Shown here: piece by piece, positions 11,648-41,542 of the stretch
Position numbering within the stretch: the stretch's first letter is position 1
Layout: every line of letters starts with the position of its first letter
From: Antedon mediterranea
Taxonomy: Eukaryota > Echinodermata > Crinoidea > Comatulida > Antedonidae
DNA: 64,000 bases
Reading direction: 5' to 3'
Assembly (NCBI RefSeq): GCF_964355755.1
Contig: NC_092679.1
Location: 5,580,001 to 5,644,000, forward strand
Translations under genes and position numbers: made by a program
Notes under the pieces: generated by a model
Told to the model about the DNA's origin: nothing
Database searches by the model: none
Seen by the model: only the letters and a program-made list of their open reading frames with translations

Positions 11648-11879
11648 TATATTTTCCAACTGAAACTAACGTGAAGAATATTTTTATCAACATAATTATT
11701 TTAAGCTAGGAAACCTTATTCTCGATAATGTTTTCCAATAATGAAATAACAATACCATAATTAGGCTACTTTGACCTTTTTTATATTTAAAATAGAACAT
11801 TCAATCAGGAAAGAGTATAATTACTATTTCAGTATAGTAATTTTACTCTACCCTGATTCAATCATCAGTTCAATGATCT

Positions 11880-12896
11880 GCATCTCACGAAAACTTGGAT
11901 ACGCTCATAGATCTAGTTAATGGTGAACTAAAAAATGTTTCGGATTGGTTCATGTGCAATAAACTATCAATCAACGTTAAAAAAACTAATTACATAATTT
12001 TCCGCAATCAGCGAAATCCAATTAAATTAGAGAATGTAAATATTTATGTCAACAATAAAAGAATAGATAGAGTTAAATCGACTAAATTCCTTGGAGTACA
12101 TATTGATGAATTTCTCACATATAAGAATCACATCAATGTTACAGCTAGGAAAATATCTCGATATGTAAGTAAGTAAGTAAGACATTTTTTACCAACCTAT
12201 GCTCTCTGGACAATATACAAATCACTCATTGAACCAGTATTAAATTATTGCAACATAATATGGTGTAGTACATTTCCAAGTTATCTAGATGAGTTATTTA
12301 GACTCCAGAAAAGGGCATTACGAGCTATAACATGGTCAAAGTTTAATGATTCAATGACTGAATGTTTCTATAAATTTAAACTTCTTAAAATTGCGGATAT
12401 CAATAGGTACCAAATTGGGCTTTTCATGTATAATGTTACTACTAATCAGGACGTGCGTTTTTCATCGCTCTTTATTAAAAATGGTTCTTACCATTATTAT
12501 AATACAAGATCTAAAGACAAAATGAGACTCGGAAAACGTAATCGTACTTCTACTAGTTTTACTGTGTCATGTGTGGGAACTAAATTGTGGAATGACTTGA
12601 ATTACGAACTACAAAGTACCAAATCAATATTTATATTTAAATCATTGTTTAAAGAACATTTATTATCATTTTACAAATAATTTTAAAATAATACTTGTTG
12701 CAGGATTTAACTTTTTTTATTATTTATGTTTTAGTTTTTAGGCTAGTTAGGGACGTAGGGGGACACAATTAATCAAGCTCTTTTGAGTTTTTATATGTTT
12801 CCTTTTCATCTTTTTTTTTTTATGTTCTCATATATTGTTGTATATTTTCATGATTGATGATGAATAAAGAATATTTGAATTTGAATGATTAAAGTA
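11880..12896 (+). mobile_element. Non-LTR retrotransposon, 5'-truncated and frameshifted
   Basis: The C-terminal part of a LINE reverse transcriptase ORF. It reads NGELKNVSDWFMCNKLSINV and STKFLGVHIDEFLTYKNHI, then breaks at a TAAG repeat (about 12166-12180). It resumes with LPTYALWTIYKSLIEPVLNY and LDELFRLQKRALRAITWSK, and ends FKSLFKEHLLSFYK with a stop at 12678-12680. The 3' end has AATAAAGAATATTTGAATTTG. The catalytic YxDD core and any endonuclease are absent, so the copy is dead. The style is that of the Jockey/CR1/Rex group; I cannot assign a clade. Confidence 0.85.
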
Positions 12897-13625
12897 TTGT
12901 CCCTTTGACTAATTCCCAAAAAAAGACATTTATACTTGTAGGTATTTCAATTTCCTTTTAAAGAATGTAATGTTTATTAAACAAATCAAAGCGTGTGTAA
13001 ATGTTTTACGATGTGTTGAAAATGGGATATGCTTATGACGTCATCAAGGATCGTCCTTTCCTTGTGATCGTCATATTCTGCAGTTTGAACAATCATTTTA
13101 AAGACTGGTGTAAATTATGCATTAGATATGATTAATTTAGAGAATAGATAGTGCAATGTTTCCAAGTATACTCATGCTCTTTAATGCAATATAGAGGTCC
13201 CTTCCCCTCCCCTCCTAGTAGGCCTGCACGTCAATGCCCTAGTACGGTAAGGTACAGTAAGTGCAAATCCGTCAAGTCCGGTGGTCAACCCTGGTCAACA
13301 TAACGTTGTCCTCCATGAAGATCACGTCGACGATGGCTGCATAATTGTAATCCCTTTTGGACATACTGCCTATTATGCAAGTCCATTGTCATATTAAACA
13401 GAATATTGATCTAGACATTTAGCATTTGGCAATGAGAGAAGATTTAGAAGTATCAAAGAATTTATTTTATTGTTGTCTAAATCGCCAACCATTATATTTT
13501 AACGTAACTACACTAATTAAAAGATGCGGAGATCACGTACTCTAATCTGTACAATACTGAATGAATACTGGAACTATTAACGAACGGCGTATGATTCAGA
13601 GCATGGTTTTATTAACCAATCTTAC

Positions 13626-13740
13626 ATACTTAGTTTCCACTATAGGACGCAGCGCAATGACGTACGCGCAACGCAAGTAATTTTGTCAATAACAGTCGTG
13701 TAAGCGATGGATTATTCGAACGGTTGCTTGTCATTGATCA
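13626..13740. mobile_element. MITE family A copy (degraded)
   Basis: Contains TTTCCACTATAGGACGCAGCG, CGCAACGCAAGTAATTTTGT and GCGATGGATTATTCGAACGG, matching family A in order. Confidence 0.65.
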
Positions 13741-15974
13741 CCAATTGGATCACCCTCATTAAATTATGGTTCAAATAAAATAAAAATCAAATTGGTCAAC
13801 TCGCTAGAGTTTTGCTTAAGAACAAAGCTTTAGTGTACTTTAAGCAAACAGAAGGCTATCGCTATGGGATAATTATTTTTACTGATATCTACATACGGAA
13901 TTTCTTTTCAATTCGGTTCAATATAAAATATGTTAATGAAAATAAGTTAAGTCCAAAATTGTATTTTGTGTTTCTCAAACAAGTATGCCTACAATACCTC
14001 ATTTTTACAATTACCATAAGTAGGCCAGAAATACTGTATGAAAATGTTGTGAACCATGAAAATGAATCAATTGATGGTTACATTTGATCTAGAATCATAT
14101 TTCGCAAACAAACAATGGAAAATACAGGGGTAGCTGGTGGGTTGGAATTTTTGCGAGCTAGTTTCAAGTTGAGCGTGAAAAGAGTTTAGAAACCTGACAC
14201 CAAAGTGACACAGGTAAACTCTATGTAAATATTATTCTACCCCTTTCAGAACATGTGTACTGCATACTAAGTTGTCAATAATAGTCACCTAATGCATACT
14301 TTATATAGATCAGGTGTGTAAATGGGCTATTCGGATAAAAGTATAAGGCCTATATACTTAGTTAGCTTCCGTTAGGGCGAGGCAAATTCTTAAAATGTTT
14401 GAAATAATCAACAGGAGCCTATTATGTGATTCGGTTCACGGTGGTACGATCATATTTATGCATGTTTTTTTTAAGATAAATTTTAAAAAAACGCAATATC
14501 ATAAATTGGAGAAGAACTAGGCCTCAAAGAGGAGAGAAAGAAGACGACTATAACAAAAAGAGTTTAAAATTAAATCAAATATAAATTATATTGAAATTGA
14601 ATATAAAACATCTTAAAATTCAATACTCTGATCTTTTTGTTTTTTTTTTCTATATGACGGAGTGCAAACACACAACAATTGTATGTTCATACATAAAAAA
14701 TATAATATTGGCATAGCCTATGCCTATCATATTTTCATCCATAAAAAATATAATATTTGCATATCATGATCATTCAGTCAAACAACTGAGGAAAAATTAG
14801 TTTGAATTGATGTTCGAAAAAAATGTTCAACTATAAGCCCTCAACCGTGATGTCATTGGTACGGACCATAGTGAAGTACTCCGTTTGGTGCAATGTTTTA
14901 ATAAAAGAAATTGTCAAGATCATTCTAATCTGTACATTAATGAATGAAAAGGTATTACGAAAACATAATAAATAAAAAAATGTTACCTTTAAAAATGCAA
15001 AACGTCTCTCGTTAAGCGCACATCCAGCTGCTGATACGGAGTTTACTATACAACTTCCACTTTTAAAGTGCACCCTGGGAGACGTTCTTAAGTGCCGGTT
15101 AACGACCAGGTAAGTTTAAGTAAAGATTGGAAAAGAAAAGGTGTACTTGTAAAATAAAGGCGCCTATGGCATTGAGTATTGCCTAAGTCAATAGGCAAGG
15201 GCGACTTGAACGTTTGTTTTTAACATAATCCCTATGAGAAAAAACTGTACACAATAAAACACATTCTATTCACCTTTTTGTTCAAAAATGACTATGCAAT
15301 TTTCTTATTCAAGATTTTTTAATATAGGCTAAAGAAGATTTGTCGCCAGAATTTGGAAAAAGAGTTAAGATAAGGTGAGTCGCGTCATGTACAAAAATAA
15401 AGTTATACCGGTTCTATGTAGGGCTACAATAGGCCTACTCAAACTTAAATTCCAGTGACATGACTTCAAATAGATGCAGAGAAGAGTTACTCTTCCCTGG
15501 TAGAACATCCATTAAAATTGTATTATAAAAAGATCGTTTCAAACGCAAATCTCTCGGGATGTAATCTCTGGCATTCGGTAATATTCAACAGGTTATTTTC
15601 TGTCTGCTTTATCATTACAATTCGTTTCAATATTTGGGAGATAAACCTTTATATAAAAACTAAATCCACAACTTCCCTTTTGGATTAAAAGCTTAAACAA
15701 ATCTGTGGTTGGTATCACAGACTTTTTAACAGTTCTTACTTTTATATTTGTTAGAGTAATACGGTCCTTTAAATCGAAACGAAAGTGGGTTGCGGGCGCT
15801 AGATTGGTGAGAGGAGCTCTACTTTCCCGTGGCGGACTTCAATTAATTTAAAACAATAATAATCAATAAAAACTCAGATTAGATTAGAATAGAATATTAA
15901 AAGAAACAAAATGATATTTTTTGGGTACAATTACAGAGAATTTTGAAGAGGAGATAATAATATTGTGTTTATCC

Positions 15975-16412
15975 AAAATGTCATACCGTCAATCTTCTAA
16001 TAGTAGAACTGCCTTTCTAATTATAGTAACCCACATTATAAGTCAATCTATGATAATAACCCACTACTCTAATAGTAACCCATGGGGGTTACTATCAGAG
16101 TCACAAAAACTATTGAAAAAATTACATTATGAAGACTGTCCGTTTAATGACGTACAGCCGGATTTTGAAAATTAGGAGATAATGCATGTTTGACATTGAG
16201 TGTTTTGCGTTTATAAAATAAATTTGTTTATTCGTACTGTTTTATTATTTTGCTATGAGTTGCTGACCGGAAAAGTTGGGATGGGTTACTATTTTCAGGT
16301 GCCTAATTTAAGATTAGTAATAGTAACCCCCCTTCTAATTGTAACCCACCCTAAAAAACAATCAAAGAATAATAACCAGGGATACAATTAGAAGATTTAC
16401 GGTATAATATGT
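15975..16412. mobile_element. Inverted-repeat element with duplicated flanks
   Basis: The left end ATACCGTCAATCTTCTAATA is inverted at the right end (ACAATTAGAAGATTTACGGTAT). The interior is rich in GTAACCC phrases. The flanks 15890-15970 and 16465-16545 share AATATTAAAAGAAACAA and ATATTTTTTGGGTA, so a short segmental duplication brackets the element. Confidence 0.65.
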
Positions 16413-17394
16413 GACTAGCCCGATCAAGAATTTAAGTAACTCAGATTAAACTTAAACAAGAAAGAAAGATTAGAATATTAAAAGAAACAATTATATTTTT
16501 TGGGTAGGGAACTAGAGAATATAATATTGTTTTTATCCATATTATAACCAATGGTTTAGTAATAGTATCTATTAAATTAAACAAAGTCTTCAATTATGAT
16601 TGTACGGTATCTGAGTTATTATTAATATTTATTATTAGTCAATTCATTTTTAAGCTATTTCATTGAAAAGTAGTGTAGTAGTAGTAGCCTCTCCATACAA
16701 ACAACAAAATTAGTACTGATTCAAAAACGCCACCAATTTTTTCAGTGGTCGCAATATCCCGTATGGTTGTGTAAACAACAGTAGTCTGTTTTTGTTAATA
16801 AAAGTGTGGGGAATGAATGTTGTACTTTGTTTACCTATTGATATTATGTGTCTGTTTAAAATATGATTATCACTGGATTTTGATATTAAACTAATCACAG
16901 GACAAAGGTTAGTGATCTAGGTTGCATTGTAAGTGAAATATTAATGAGAGAAGAGAAATAAAGTCATCGAAAGTGAAGGCCGGTATCAACAAACTGCTAG
17001 CCTAACTAAGCCCATCCAAGGCTAAATTCAGTCGCGCAAACCGACCATTCTCACCGTGCGTAGAGAGCTAAAGTAAGCCTTATCTTATGAGGAATGTTTG
17101 GGCTAGGCTTATTATTGAGTAAAATGTTTCAAATTTTCAATACAGGTTAAATAATATGTCATACAGTCATGGTACCTATTGATTATATTTTTAAACTTTT
17201 AATTTATTTATTTAGGTAGGCCTAAACTACAGTAAGTCTATAAATTTAAAAACAATGATGTAGGCCTATCTATTCTAGGCCTAGGTAGAGGTAGACTAAA
17301 TACAAAAGTCAAATAGAAAAGCCTAAGTTGTTTTTTTTTAAATAAAAATTATAGTAGGGCCTAGCCTAGCTAGCTAAGCCCTATACACTCAGTA

Positions 17395-17563
17395 TGGGTC
17401 TTTCACACCTGTTCCAGCACGGTCCCGGTCCGGCGACTGGCAAATCCAATCAAACATCATTTTTATGTGGCTACATGCATATCGATTGGTGCATATATAG
17501 CCGCGTGGAGCGTCGTGAAAACGCATTCATCGGAACCGTACCGGAACAGGTGTGAAAGACCCA
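17395..17563. mobile_element. 169-bp inverted-repeat element
   Basis: Begins TGGGTCTTTCACACCTGTTC and ends with its exact inverse, GAACAGGTGTGAAAGACCCA. The arms extend a further 10-15 bp around ACGGT/CCGG. The core is higher in GC than the flanks. It has no coding capacity. Confidence 0.8.
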
Positions 17564-18831
17564 TTATACGAGGCTATATTCATCACTTTTTAATACTAAA
17601 TAGTGATTTTTGTTTGTCTTACTCTTATTAAATTTTTCAATTTAATAATAATTAATATATTTTTGTATATTGTTTTCTAACATTTGTTTTCTCAGACTAC
17701 AGTACTGTAGGGGTAGAATAGGAGAACAGGTAGACAATTAGAGTTTCTGAAATTGTTTTAATTGTTTTATTTTAAATAATGATAATAGAATGCCTGATAA
17801 TTTAATATTTATAATGCAGATCATTTGAGTGCCACACACTTACACTACAGTAACATGTGTGACATGTTACTTTGTATTGTACAGTATCTTCACATACTGT
17901 ATGTCCATGTATTGTAGCTGCTACAGAGTCCCACAGCTTGCTATTTATTAAACAATTCAATTAAATATACATATAAAATATTGTATGTCTGCCTAGCTAA
18001 AGCCACTGTAACAATACAAACTACTGTACTGCTTATTTTCAAACACAAACCTTTGCATTGTAATCTCATTTAGTACCATTAATTAGCACTTACAGTATAT
18101 CAACGTTCATTAGAACATAGTAACTAAATAGCGTAAGACTAAAACATACAGTAATTAGCCAATCAAATGGCACGTATAAACCATGAAGGTATAATTATAC
18201 CGCCATTGATAAACTAAGGTGTTTTATTAATTGATATAATTAGTAGTTTCTGTATTAGAAAATAACATAAAATTTTAATTGTAAAAATACATACAGTAAT
18301 ACATTCTCCCATATTACATTTTTAGATTCAACGCACTATCACCAGACAGGTGGAGAGGAACCCATTGCCTATAGCTTTTAAACAGTGTACATTCTGATAC
18401 AATGAACAATTAAAAAAAATAAAAATCCCACCTGGCCAATCTTATACAGCTTTTAGTATAGATAGAATAAAGAGAACACTTTGATGCCTCAGTACAGTAC
18501 ATGGTAGCATAGTACTGTATCTAGTTGACTACACATTATGTGTTAATAGGCAGTCATGTGCAATCGACTGGTTAATGTATTAATACATTATTAAGGAAAA
18601 TGCGATCAAGTGTTATTAACTACAATACAAACGTTGGTTTCTTTTTTAATTGATTATTTCCAAGCGACAGTTTATCAACTTAGATAATAGAAACCAGAAA
18701 TATTGTAACACAAAAGTAAATTTTTTAAGGAAAACTTTTATAAGAACAACAACTGACTGTTTGATGTCAAATTATTCTTGTCAAAGCACCTACTGTTACT
18801 GTTATACGTCAATAAAGTGCAATTTATATTC

Positions 18832-19000
18832 TAAAGCTCTTTCTGCATACAATATCAAACTTTATGTACCAAAAAATATGATGTGCCCATATATGGACAC
18901 GATGATGTTATATTACTACCAAATTTGGGCATTTACAATATCAATACCATATTTGAGCACATCACACTTTTTTTGTCAAACTAGTTTGATAGTGTAAACC
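18832..19000. mobile_element. MITE family B copy
   Basis: Contains ATCAAACTTTATGTACC, ATGATGTGCCCATATATGGA and the inverse end TTTTTGTCAAACTAGTTTGA. Same family as 28024, 33833, 35076 and 38493. Confidence 0.75.
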
Positions 19001-20203
19001 AAGCATTAGATACTTGGCCTAAAACCCTCTGTAGCTTAGCACTAGACTCACTTTAAAATGCCTTGTACACAAGACCTCCTAACTACGGTAGGCCTAAAAT
19101 AATTTAATGAATTTGAATTTAGGAGTATCTTTACATTGTGAAAGAAGAACCTGTTATACAATCAGTCCAGTTATTCAATACTGAATTGAGAATAAAGGAG
19201 AAGGATATATGTTTGTATGTCACTTTGCCATTCATGATTCATTGTCTATTTATGAATGGAATCCTTTTAAACCTCAAACAATGATCAACAAACTACTGTT
19301 CTCAACTCTCACTATTTAACACTCTGTAAACTTTACTGAAAAATTGAAAATAAAAGAACCATGATGTCCAATTTTCAGGACATCTAATGTTTTTATTTGA
19401 TTATGTTTTTCCTTTGTAATGTATTACTGTATATGATAAAATTAAAAAAAATCTAATGTTTAAAAAGAATTCAAATGTACTGTACAGTTGGAATTTAGCT
19501 ATTTAGATGTTACGGAAATTTGACAGCATAATAGTTAATACCACTTTTATATGTTTTAACCATTTATATTGTCTACAGTATCAATGACAATCATAAAAAA
19601 ATAGGATGAATGTGCTAACTGTATGTTGGCGTTATATGTGGCGTTAAGTTGATTATTGGTGTTCAAAATAATAATACTGTCATAGAATTCTTCCAGTGAA
19701 AAGTTACTTTTAAATGGAGCTATTATTCATTAATAAGTTGTACAAATACAAACTTACTGTAATGAAATGTAAATAAATTCAAAGTAATCTATATGAGAAA
19801 TACAGTACATTCAATATCTTCTTTCTACTCAACAGTATTGATAAACATTCACTATCTATTTGGTTTCTCACAATTTATTTTTAATCTTTGCTACCATATC
19901 TTTCTGGCGTCGAATCATTTGATCTATAACCAATCCCAATCCATTTTGCTCATCTTCTTTCAAGACGTGATTACGAGTTCTGTAACGACTTGCTATAATG
20001 GGTCATTTTGAGTGCACTGACTGCTGACTGCTAGTTTTTATCCAGCATTGTAGGTGCCTTGATGGTTTATGCTAATTTTAACCAAAAGTCTAGCTGCATG
20101 ATTTTAACTAATGTTGTACAGATTTTTAGTTGACTATGTTTTAAAAAGCAAAAAAAATATTGCACAAAATGATAATAATTTTTTTTTTTTTATAGGAATA
20201 AAA

Positions 20204-36754
<16,551 letters not shown>

Positions 36755-37894
36755 ATAGACTATACATTTTTATGAGGTGTTTTCCGATCGTTATAAATTG
36801 GAGATGTTTTTCCTGTTTTTGAGCCTTAAAGATTCTTGAAATTAAGCTGGAGAGTTTAACTTATTTGAGTACGGATTTATTCATCTTAATGGTTCGAAGT
36901 CTTTAAGGAGGTTTGCTTGATTGGTGTGGTGGACAAAGGGGTACAACAGATGATAATTACATTGGAATCTGATACGAAGTTTACTTGTATAGAGGGGAAA
37001 AGGTTTGAAAGAAATAAAGTTTGGGACAAAATATGTAAAACAATTTTCAAGACTGGGAAAAAAAACACCAGAATTTTAGAATAAAATGTCATAATATTGG
37101 CAGATATGAGAGTCCAGACATTGAACAAAACTTGAAAAAAAAAACGAGTACTATGTATAAGTAGTACAAATGGGCATTGCCTTTATCTCATCTTGAAATA
37201 CCAGAAAGTGTGATCAACAAATACACATTATTTTCTTAGAGCATTTTTTTATGTTGTGTGTAATTTTCACATACATGTGTGTAATTTCCATGTATACGTG
37301 TTAAGTATCTGTGAACAAAATAATGTACAGTATCATTCTCTATGTTAACAAATTATTAGTTTATGATATTTTAAAACATGTGTTTAATATTTTTATTCAA
37401 AAATATATAAAGGAATATTTTATTTTTAAAAGTATTTGATTTTATTTATTTAAACACTTGGTATTTTGTACCACAGTTCATTCAAGTTTGTATCATGAAT
37501 TATTTAATATTTTATACTCGTACATTTATTTAAAGAATATTTTTCTTCCTTGATTTTTTGCATGTAAAACTTTTGAGTTGTTCACAAACTGATGTGTTGT
37601 ACTTTAACAAGAGTCTTGGTTAATCATGTTACAAATGTAAGAGATATATTTATCAGGGTTTAATAATCTGGTTACATCATTATTGAAGCTGTTATTTTGT
37701 CCATCTTCATTATCATGTGACAAACAACTGTTGTTTGATTCGCTAATGTCACAAACCTCAGCAAACTCATTTGTCACTAACTTCAGCAAACTGGTTTACT
37801 AAAGTTTGCCAACTGGTTTAGCAAGCTTTGAACATTCTTCTTTCCAAACTCTTGTGTTGGTTGAGTTTGCAAACTTAAGCTTTAACGTTGGTGA

Positions 37895-38030
37895 ATTATT
37901 GAAATATCCTGGATAAATTTCTTGAAATACCCTGGATAAATTTCTTGAAATACCCTGGATAAATTTCTTGAAATACCCTGGATAAATTTCTTGTAATACC
38001 CTGGATAATTTCTAGGAATACCCTGGGCAA
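37895..38030. repeat. 23-bp minisatellite
   Basis: Six copies of GAAATACCCTGGATAAATTT plus CTT, the last ones diverged. Confidence 0.9.
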
Positions 38031-38492
38031 ATCAACAATGTGTGTCACAGTGCTATATTTTAAGGAACACAGACTTTTTGAAAAATTATTTGTTGGATGG
38101 TTATAAATAGAGAAAACTGACCTAATAAGAATGAAGAATATTTCTGATAAGGGAAGATACAAGATATCTCAGAGGACGTCGCAATGATGTTGTAGGTGCA
38201 GCAAAATGAAAAAAAGAAGGCTTTTAAAATGGATGGATAAGTTTACAAACAATTATCAAAGGAATGAAGAGGGAACAACCAATATGAACAAAAATGATCA
38301 CAGTCCATATTTTGGTCACCAAAATATAAGCTATGTGACAGGAAACAGGAATGATAATGAATGACTACTGTACTGTAGAAAAGGATTGTACTGCAAATCT
38401 TGTTTGTCAGAATATCAGAAAGCAAGAAGATGCCAGATGTAAAGGAACAGGAATGAATCCTAGTGAAATCCTATTAGAAATATCATTTTGTT

Positions 38493-38636
38493 TTAAATTC
38501 TGTCTACATTATCAAACTAATTTGACAAAAAAAGTGTAATGTGTCCAAATATGGTAGTGATATGACATCATCGTGTCTATATATGGGCACATCAAATTTT
38601 TTTATCATAAAGTTTGATAGTGTAGACAGAGCTTTA
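38493..38636. mobile_element. MITE family B copy
   Basis: TTCTGTCTACATTATCAAAC at the left, GTTTGATAGTGTAGACAGAG at the right, CAAATATGGTAGTGATATGA within. Confidence 0.85.
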
Positions 38637-38904
38637 GTTGCAAAAAGCATGTAAGACAATTATGCGTGATAGGGCAATTTATTGAGAACTTTGACTTCAC
38701 ATTGACATTTGTTTTTAAGTATTATTATTATATATACCTTAACATAGCATTGCAATATTTTAAGAGAAAGATTTTGAGAGGATTAATCGTACTCCCGATA
38801 TGAAAATAAAAACCTTTTTAACGAGTAATGTACTGTATACTACACTCTGTTGCCTGAACAGATTACATTGGAAATTTTGTAAAACATTTGAGCAAACTTT
38901 GTGT

Positions 38905-39330
38905 TTGGACACTCCTTTTGCTCTAGTTTGTTAGTGTAGACTTCTGCAAACTTGTTTACTTTCTAGTTTTCTCTAGTTTACCAAGTGTAGACTTCTGCAA
39001 ACTTGTTTACTCTCTAGTTTGCTCTAGTTTACTAAGTGTAGACTTCTGCAAACTTGTTTACTCTCTAGTTTGCTCTCGTTTACTAAGTGTAGACTTCTGC
39101 AAACTTGTTTACTCTCTCGTTTACTAAGTGTAGACTTCTGCAAACTTGTTAACTCTCTAGTTTACTAAGTGTAGACTTCTGCAAACTTGTTTACTTTCTC
39201 GTTTACTTGTTTAGACTTCTGAAAACTTGTTAACTCTCTAGTTTACTAAGTGTAGACTTCTGCACACTTGTTTACTCTCGTTTACTAGCGTAGACTTCTG
39301 CAAACTTGTTTTCTGCAGTTTGCCAAAGTT
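38905..39330. repeat. Minisatellite with units of 35-50 bp
   Basis: Eight or so copies of TAGACTTCTGCAAACTTGTT followed by TACTCTCTAGTTTGCTCTAG and TTTACTAAGTG, variable in length. Confidence 0.9.
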
Positions 39331-40021
39331 TGTAACCTGGTTAGTTACACTTTTTTCTTGTCAAGTAAAGGTTTGACTAGACTTATCATGTGAAAACTGT
39401 ATTTATCTGAGCCTTGTTTTCAATGAAGGAAGAAGAAGGAAAAGTCATTTTAATACCTGTATTTAGCTGTGAACCTCTATGCAGAAATACCTTTATAATT
39501 ATGTCAATGTATTAGGATACCTTTATTTTTTTTAATAAAATTACCGATATTTTTAGCTGACTAATACCAAACAAAGCAATACCATATATGTGTACTGTTC
39601 TTCCATCAAAGTTCTCTCCACATTAAATGATTTTAATTTGGAGATTTTCTAATACGTGTTAATAAATTTCATCCTACTATAAGTTATTTTAGTCGATTAC
39701 ATAATGTTAGGTTATAACCATAAGTTGGTTGGTAATAAATTAGGTGTTTTAGAAACTTTAACCTTATTTCCCAAGATGCAAACCCCATATTTTTTGGGAA
39801 AATCAAATACGCCTGCGCACGTATTTGGAATACAGTAGTCGAGAACATTACGTTTTGTAAATAATAATTGTACTGTTCTTACATCATATAATGGTTACAC
39901 AAATGGATTGTAGGTACATGTGTAATGTATGTTTGCAAGTATGGTAGAAACAAATTGAATAATAAAAACCAGCGTTGTATTCTTTACGGGGCGCCATTTG
40001 GGGCATTGTCACCACAGCATT

Positions 40022-40163
40022 AGTTGGTTCCCAATAGGATGCAACGCAGGGACGTAAGCGAGTTGACCAATGACAAGCGGAAGTTCAAATAATCCATCCA
40101 TGTCATATTACTTGCTGCGACGTGCTTACGTCATTGCGTTGCTTCCTAGTGGGAACCAAGATT
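40022..40163. mobile_element. MITE family A copy
   Basis: TTGGTTCCCAATAGGATGCA at the left, TTGCTTCCTAGTGGGAACCA at the right, GTTGACCAATGACAAGCGGA within. Confidence 0.85.
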
Positions 40164-40967
40164 AAATGAACAAATTGCGCCCTGTAATTCTGTATTATAG
40201 TTTGTTTTCGTTGTGCTTTTTACAGCGATTTAACCAGTTGTACAAAGGTGTTTTAATGTCAAAGAATGTGACTCAATTGTGTATACTCGTGTTCCACGTC
40301 GAACATACTCTACAGGTTTTATTTGAGCGTTGTATTGTATAACCTTGTTTATTGTTTTAATCTTTAGTACATAAAATTTGCGTGAATTGATAAAAGTGTC
40401 ATGTATCTTGTTTTTTAATCAACCGCCAATCAGTGTATCCGGGTACTGTATATTCCGCGTACGCGTTCAAACATTGATAGAATGTTACGGATTTTGTACG
40501 CGCGCGTTAAAGTTTGTCTCTTTAGTGTTGTGATAATCCAATAGGCCTACTCTTTTTACAGATTGTTATCATTCGCATACCTATGGATAATGAAATCTAA
40601 TCGAAATGTATGCAACACAGTAACTTAACATTTTCGTATTATTTATTTTGATCATTTCAATCCGTATACAAAAGATTATCAAATTTGTTGATAATGCAAT
40701 GATTCTGTGTAGTACTTTCTGTGGTCAAATTGATTACTTAAACTTACTGTATTGTTATGGTGTTTAATTTATGTATTATATATGCATTATACATTATCAT
40801 CAACATCGTGATCATCAGCGTCTTCTTAATGTTATCAATATTTTCTTAGCGCCACTTATGGCTCAGCAGCACTTATTATGACATGTTATTTTAGTTGTAT
40901 TTCAATTAACACGTCATTAATATTAATATCGGACTAGCATGTGTGTACGATACTGATTGCATTCTTA

Positions 40968-41112
40968 GGCGGGACGGGATGTAAAGCTGTTGGTCCTGTG
41001 TACATCAAGTGCACGTTAAAGAAATGTGTACACTATTCGACACTAGTGTGCTGATCTGGACGCTGGCTGCCGTGGGTCCATGAGTGCCTAATCCGAATTT
41101 CCTCAGTTAAGC
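40968..41112 (+). mobile_element. SINE-like fragment
   Basis: GGCGGGACGGGATGTAAAGC, CTGTGTACATCAAGTGCACG and TTAAAGAAATGTGTACACTA resemble the body of tRNA-SINEs common in marine invertebrates. No head is recognisable. Confidence 0.4.
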
Positions 41113-41542
41113 TTGAGAACGAATAATTACATTTAACATTTAAGCGCACACATGAACTGAATCTCTAATATTACGGTATTGACGCGTGCGTTCACATCTT
41201 GATAAATCTCGCACTGCGAAACACCGTTGGATATTCTGTTACCAAACCATCAGAACAGATACGACTCCTATAACCATCAGTACTTGCCATCCTGTAACGT
41301 GTAGTCCGATGTGTTGTCTAAAAAATAAACATCTTAAAAATAATAATGAGTCGAGAGTATCAGAACAGAATTGAATTGAATTGTTTTTAAACTGCCTCCA
41401 AATTTATTCGACGATTGATTCCTGATATCTCACATGATTGTCTGCCCGAGATCATCATGTATCTATTTATTTTGTATTTAATGGCTGCCCGTACTTGCCT
41501 ATATACTAAAAGGGTCTGTCTAGTAAATATATATCACTTTAC

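Larger units (their letters stand above)
12897..20195. other. Gene-poor region 5' of the PAK gene
   Basis: No coding exon is recognised in 7.3 kb. The sequence is AT-rich with a MITE A copy (13626-13740), a flank-duplicated inverted-repeat element (15975-16412), a palindromic element (17395-17563) and a MITE B copy (18832-19000). A splice acceptor at 20194-20195 just before the PAK start codon implies a non-coding first exon somewhere here, which I could not place. Confidence 0.5.
36755..41542. other. PAK 3' flank and intergenic DNA
   Basis: PAK 3' UTR of undetermined length, then AT-rich sequence. It holds a 23-bp minisatellite, a MITE B copy, a roughly 50-bp minisatellite, a MITE A copy and a SINE-like fragment. 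No exon is recognised. Confidence 0.5.

Noticed and set aside
11647-11659. Start of the globin X-like protein at the upstream MENI
   Set aside because: The codon at 11659 is TTG, not ATG. The first ATG is at 11647 and gives the expected MGC acylation motif.
16960-17095. Possible non-coding first exon of PAK ending at GTAAGC
   Set aside because: A single donor-like word in sequence of slightly raised GC is not enough to call an exon.
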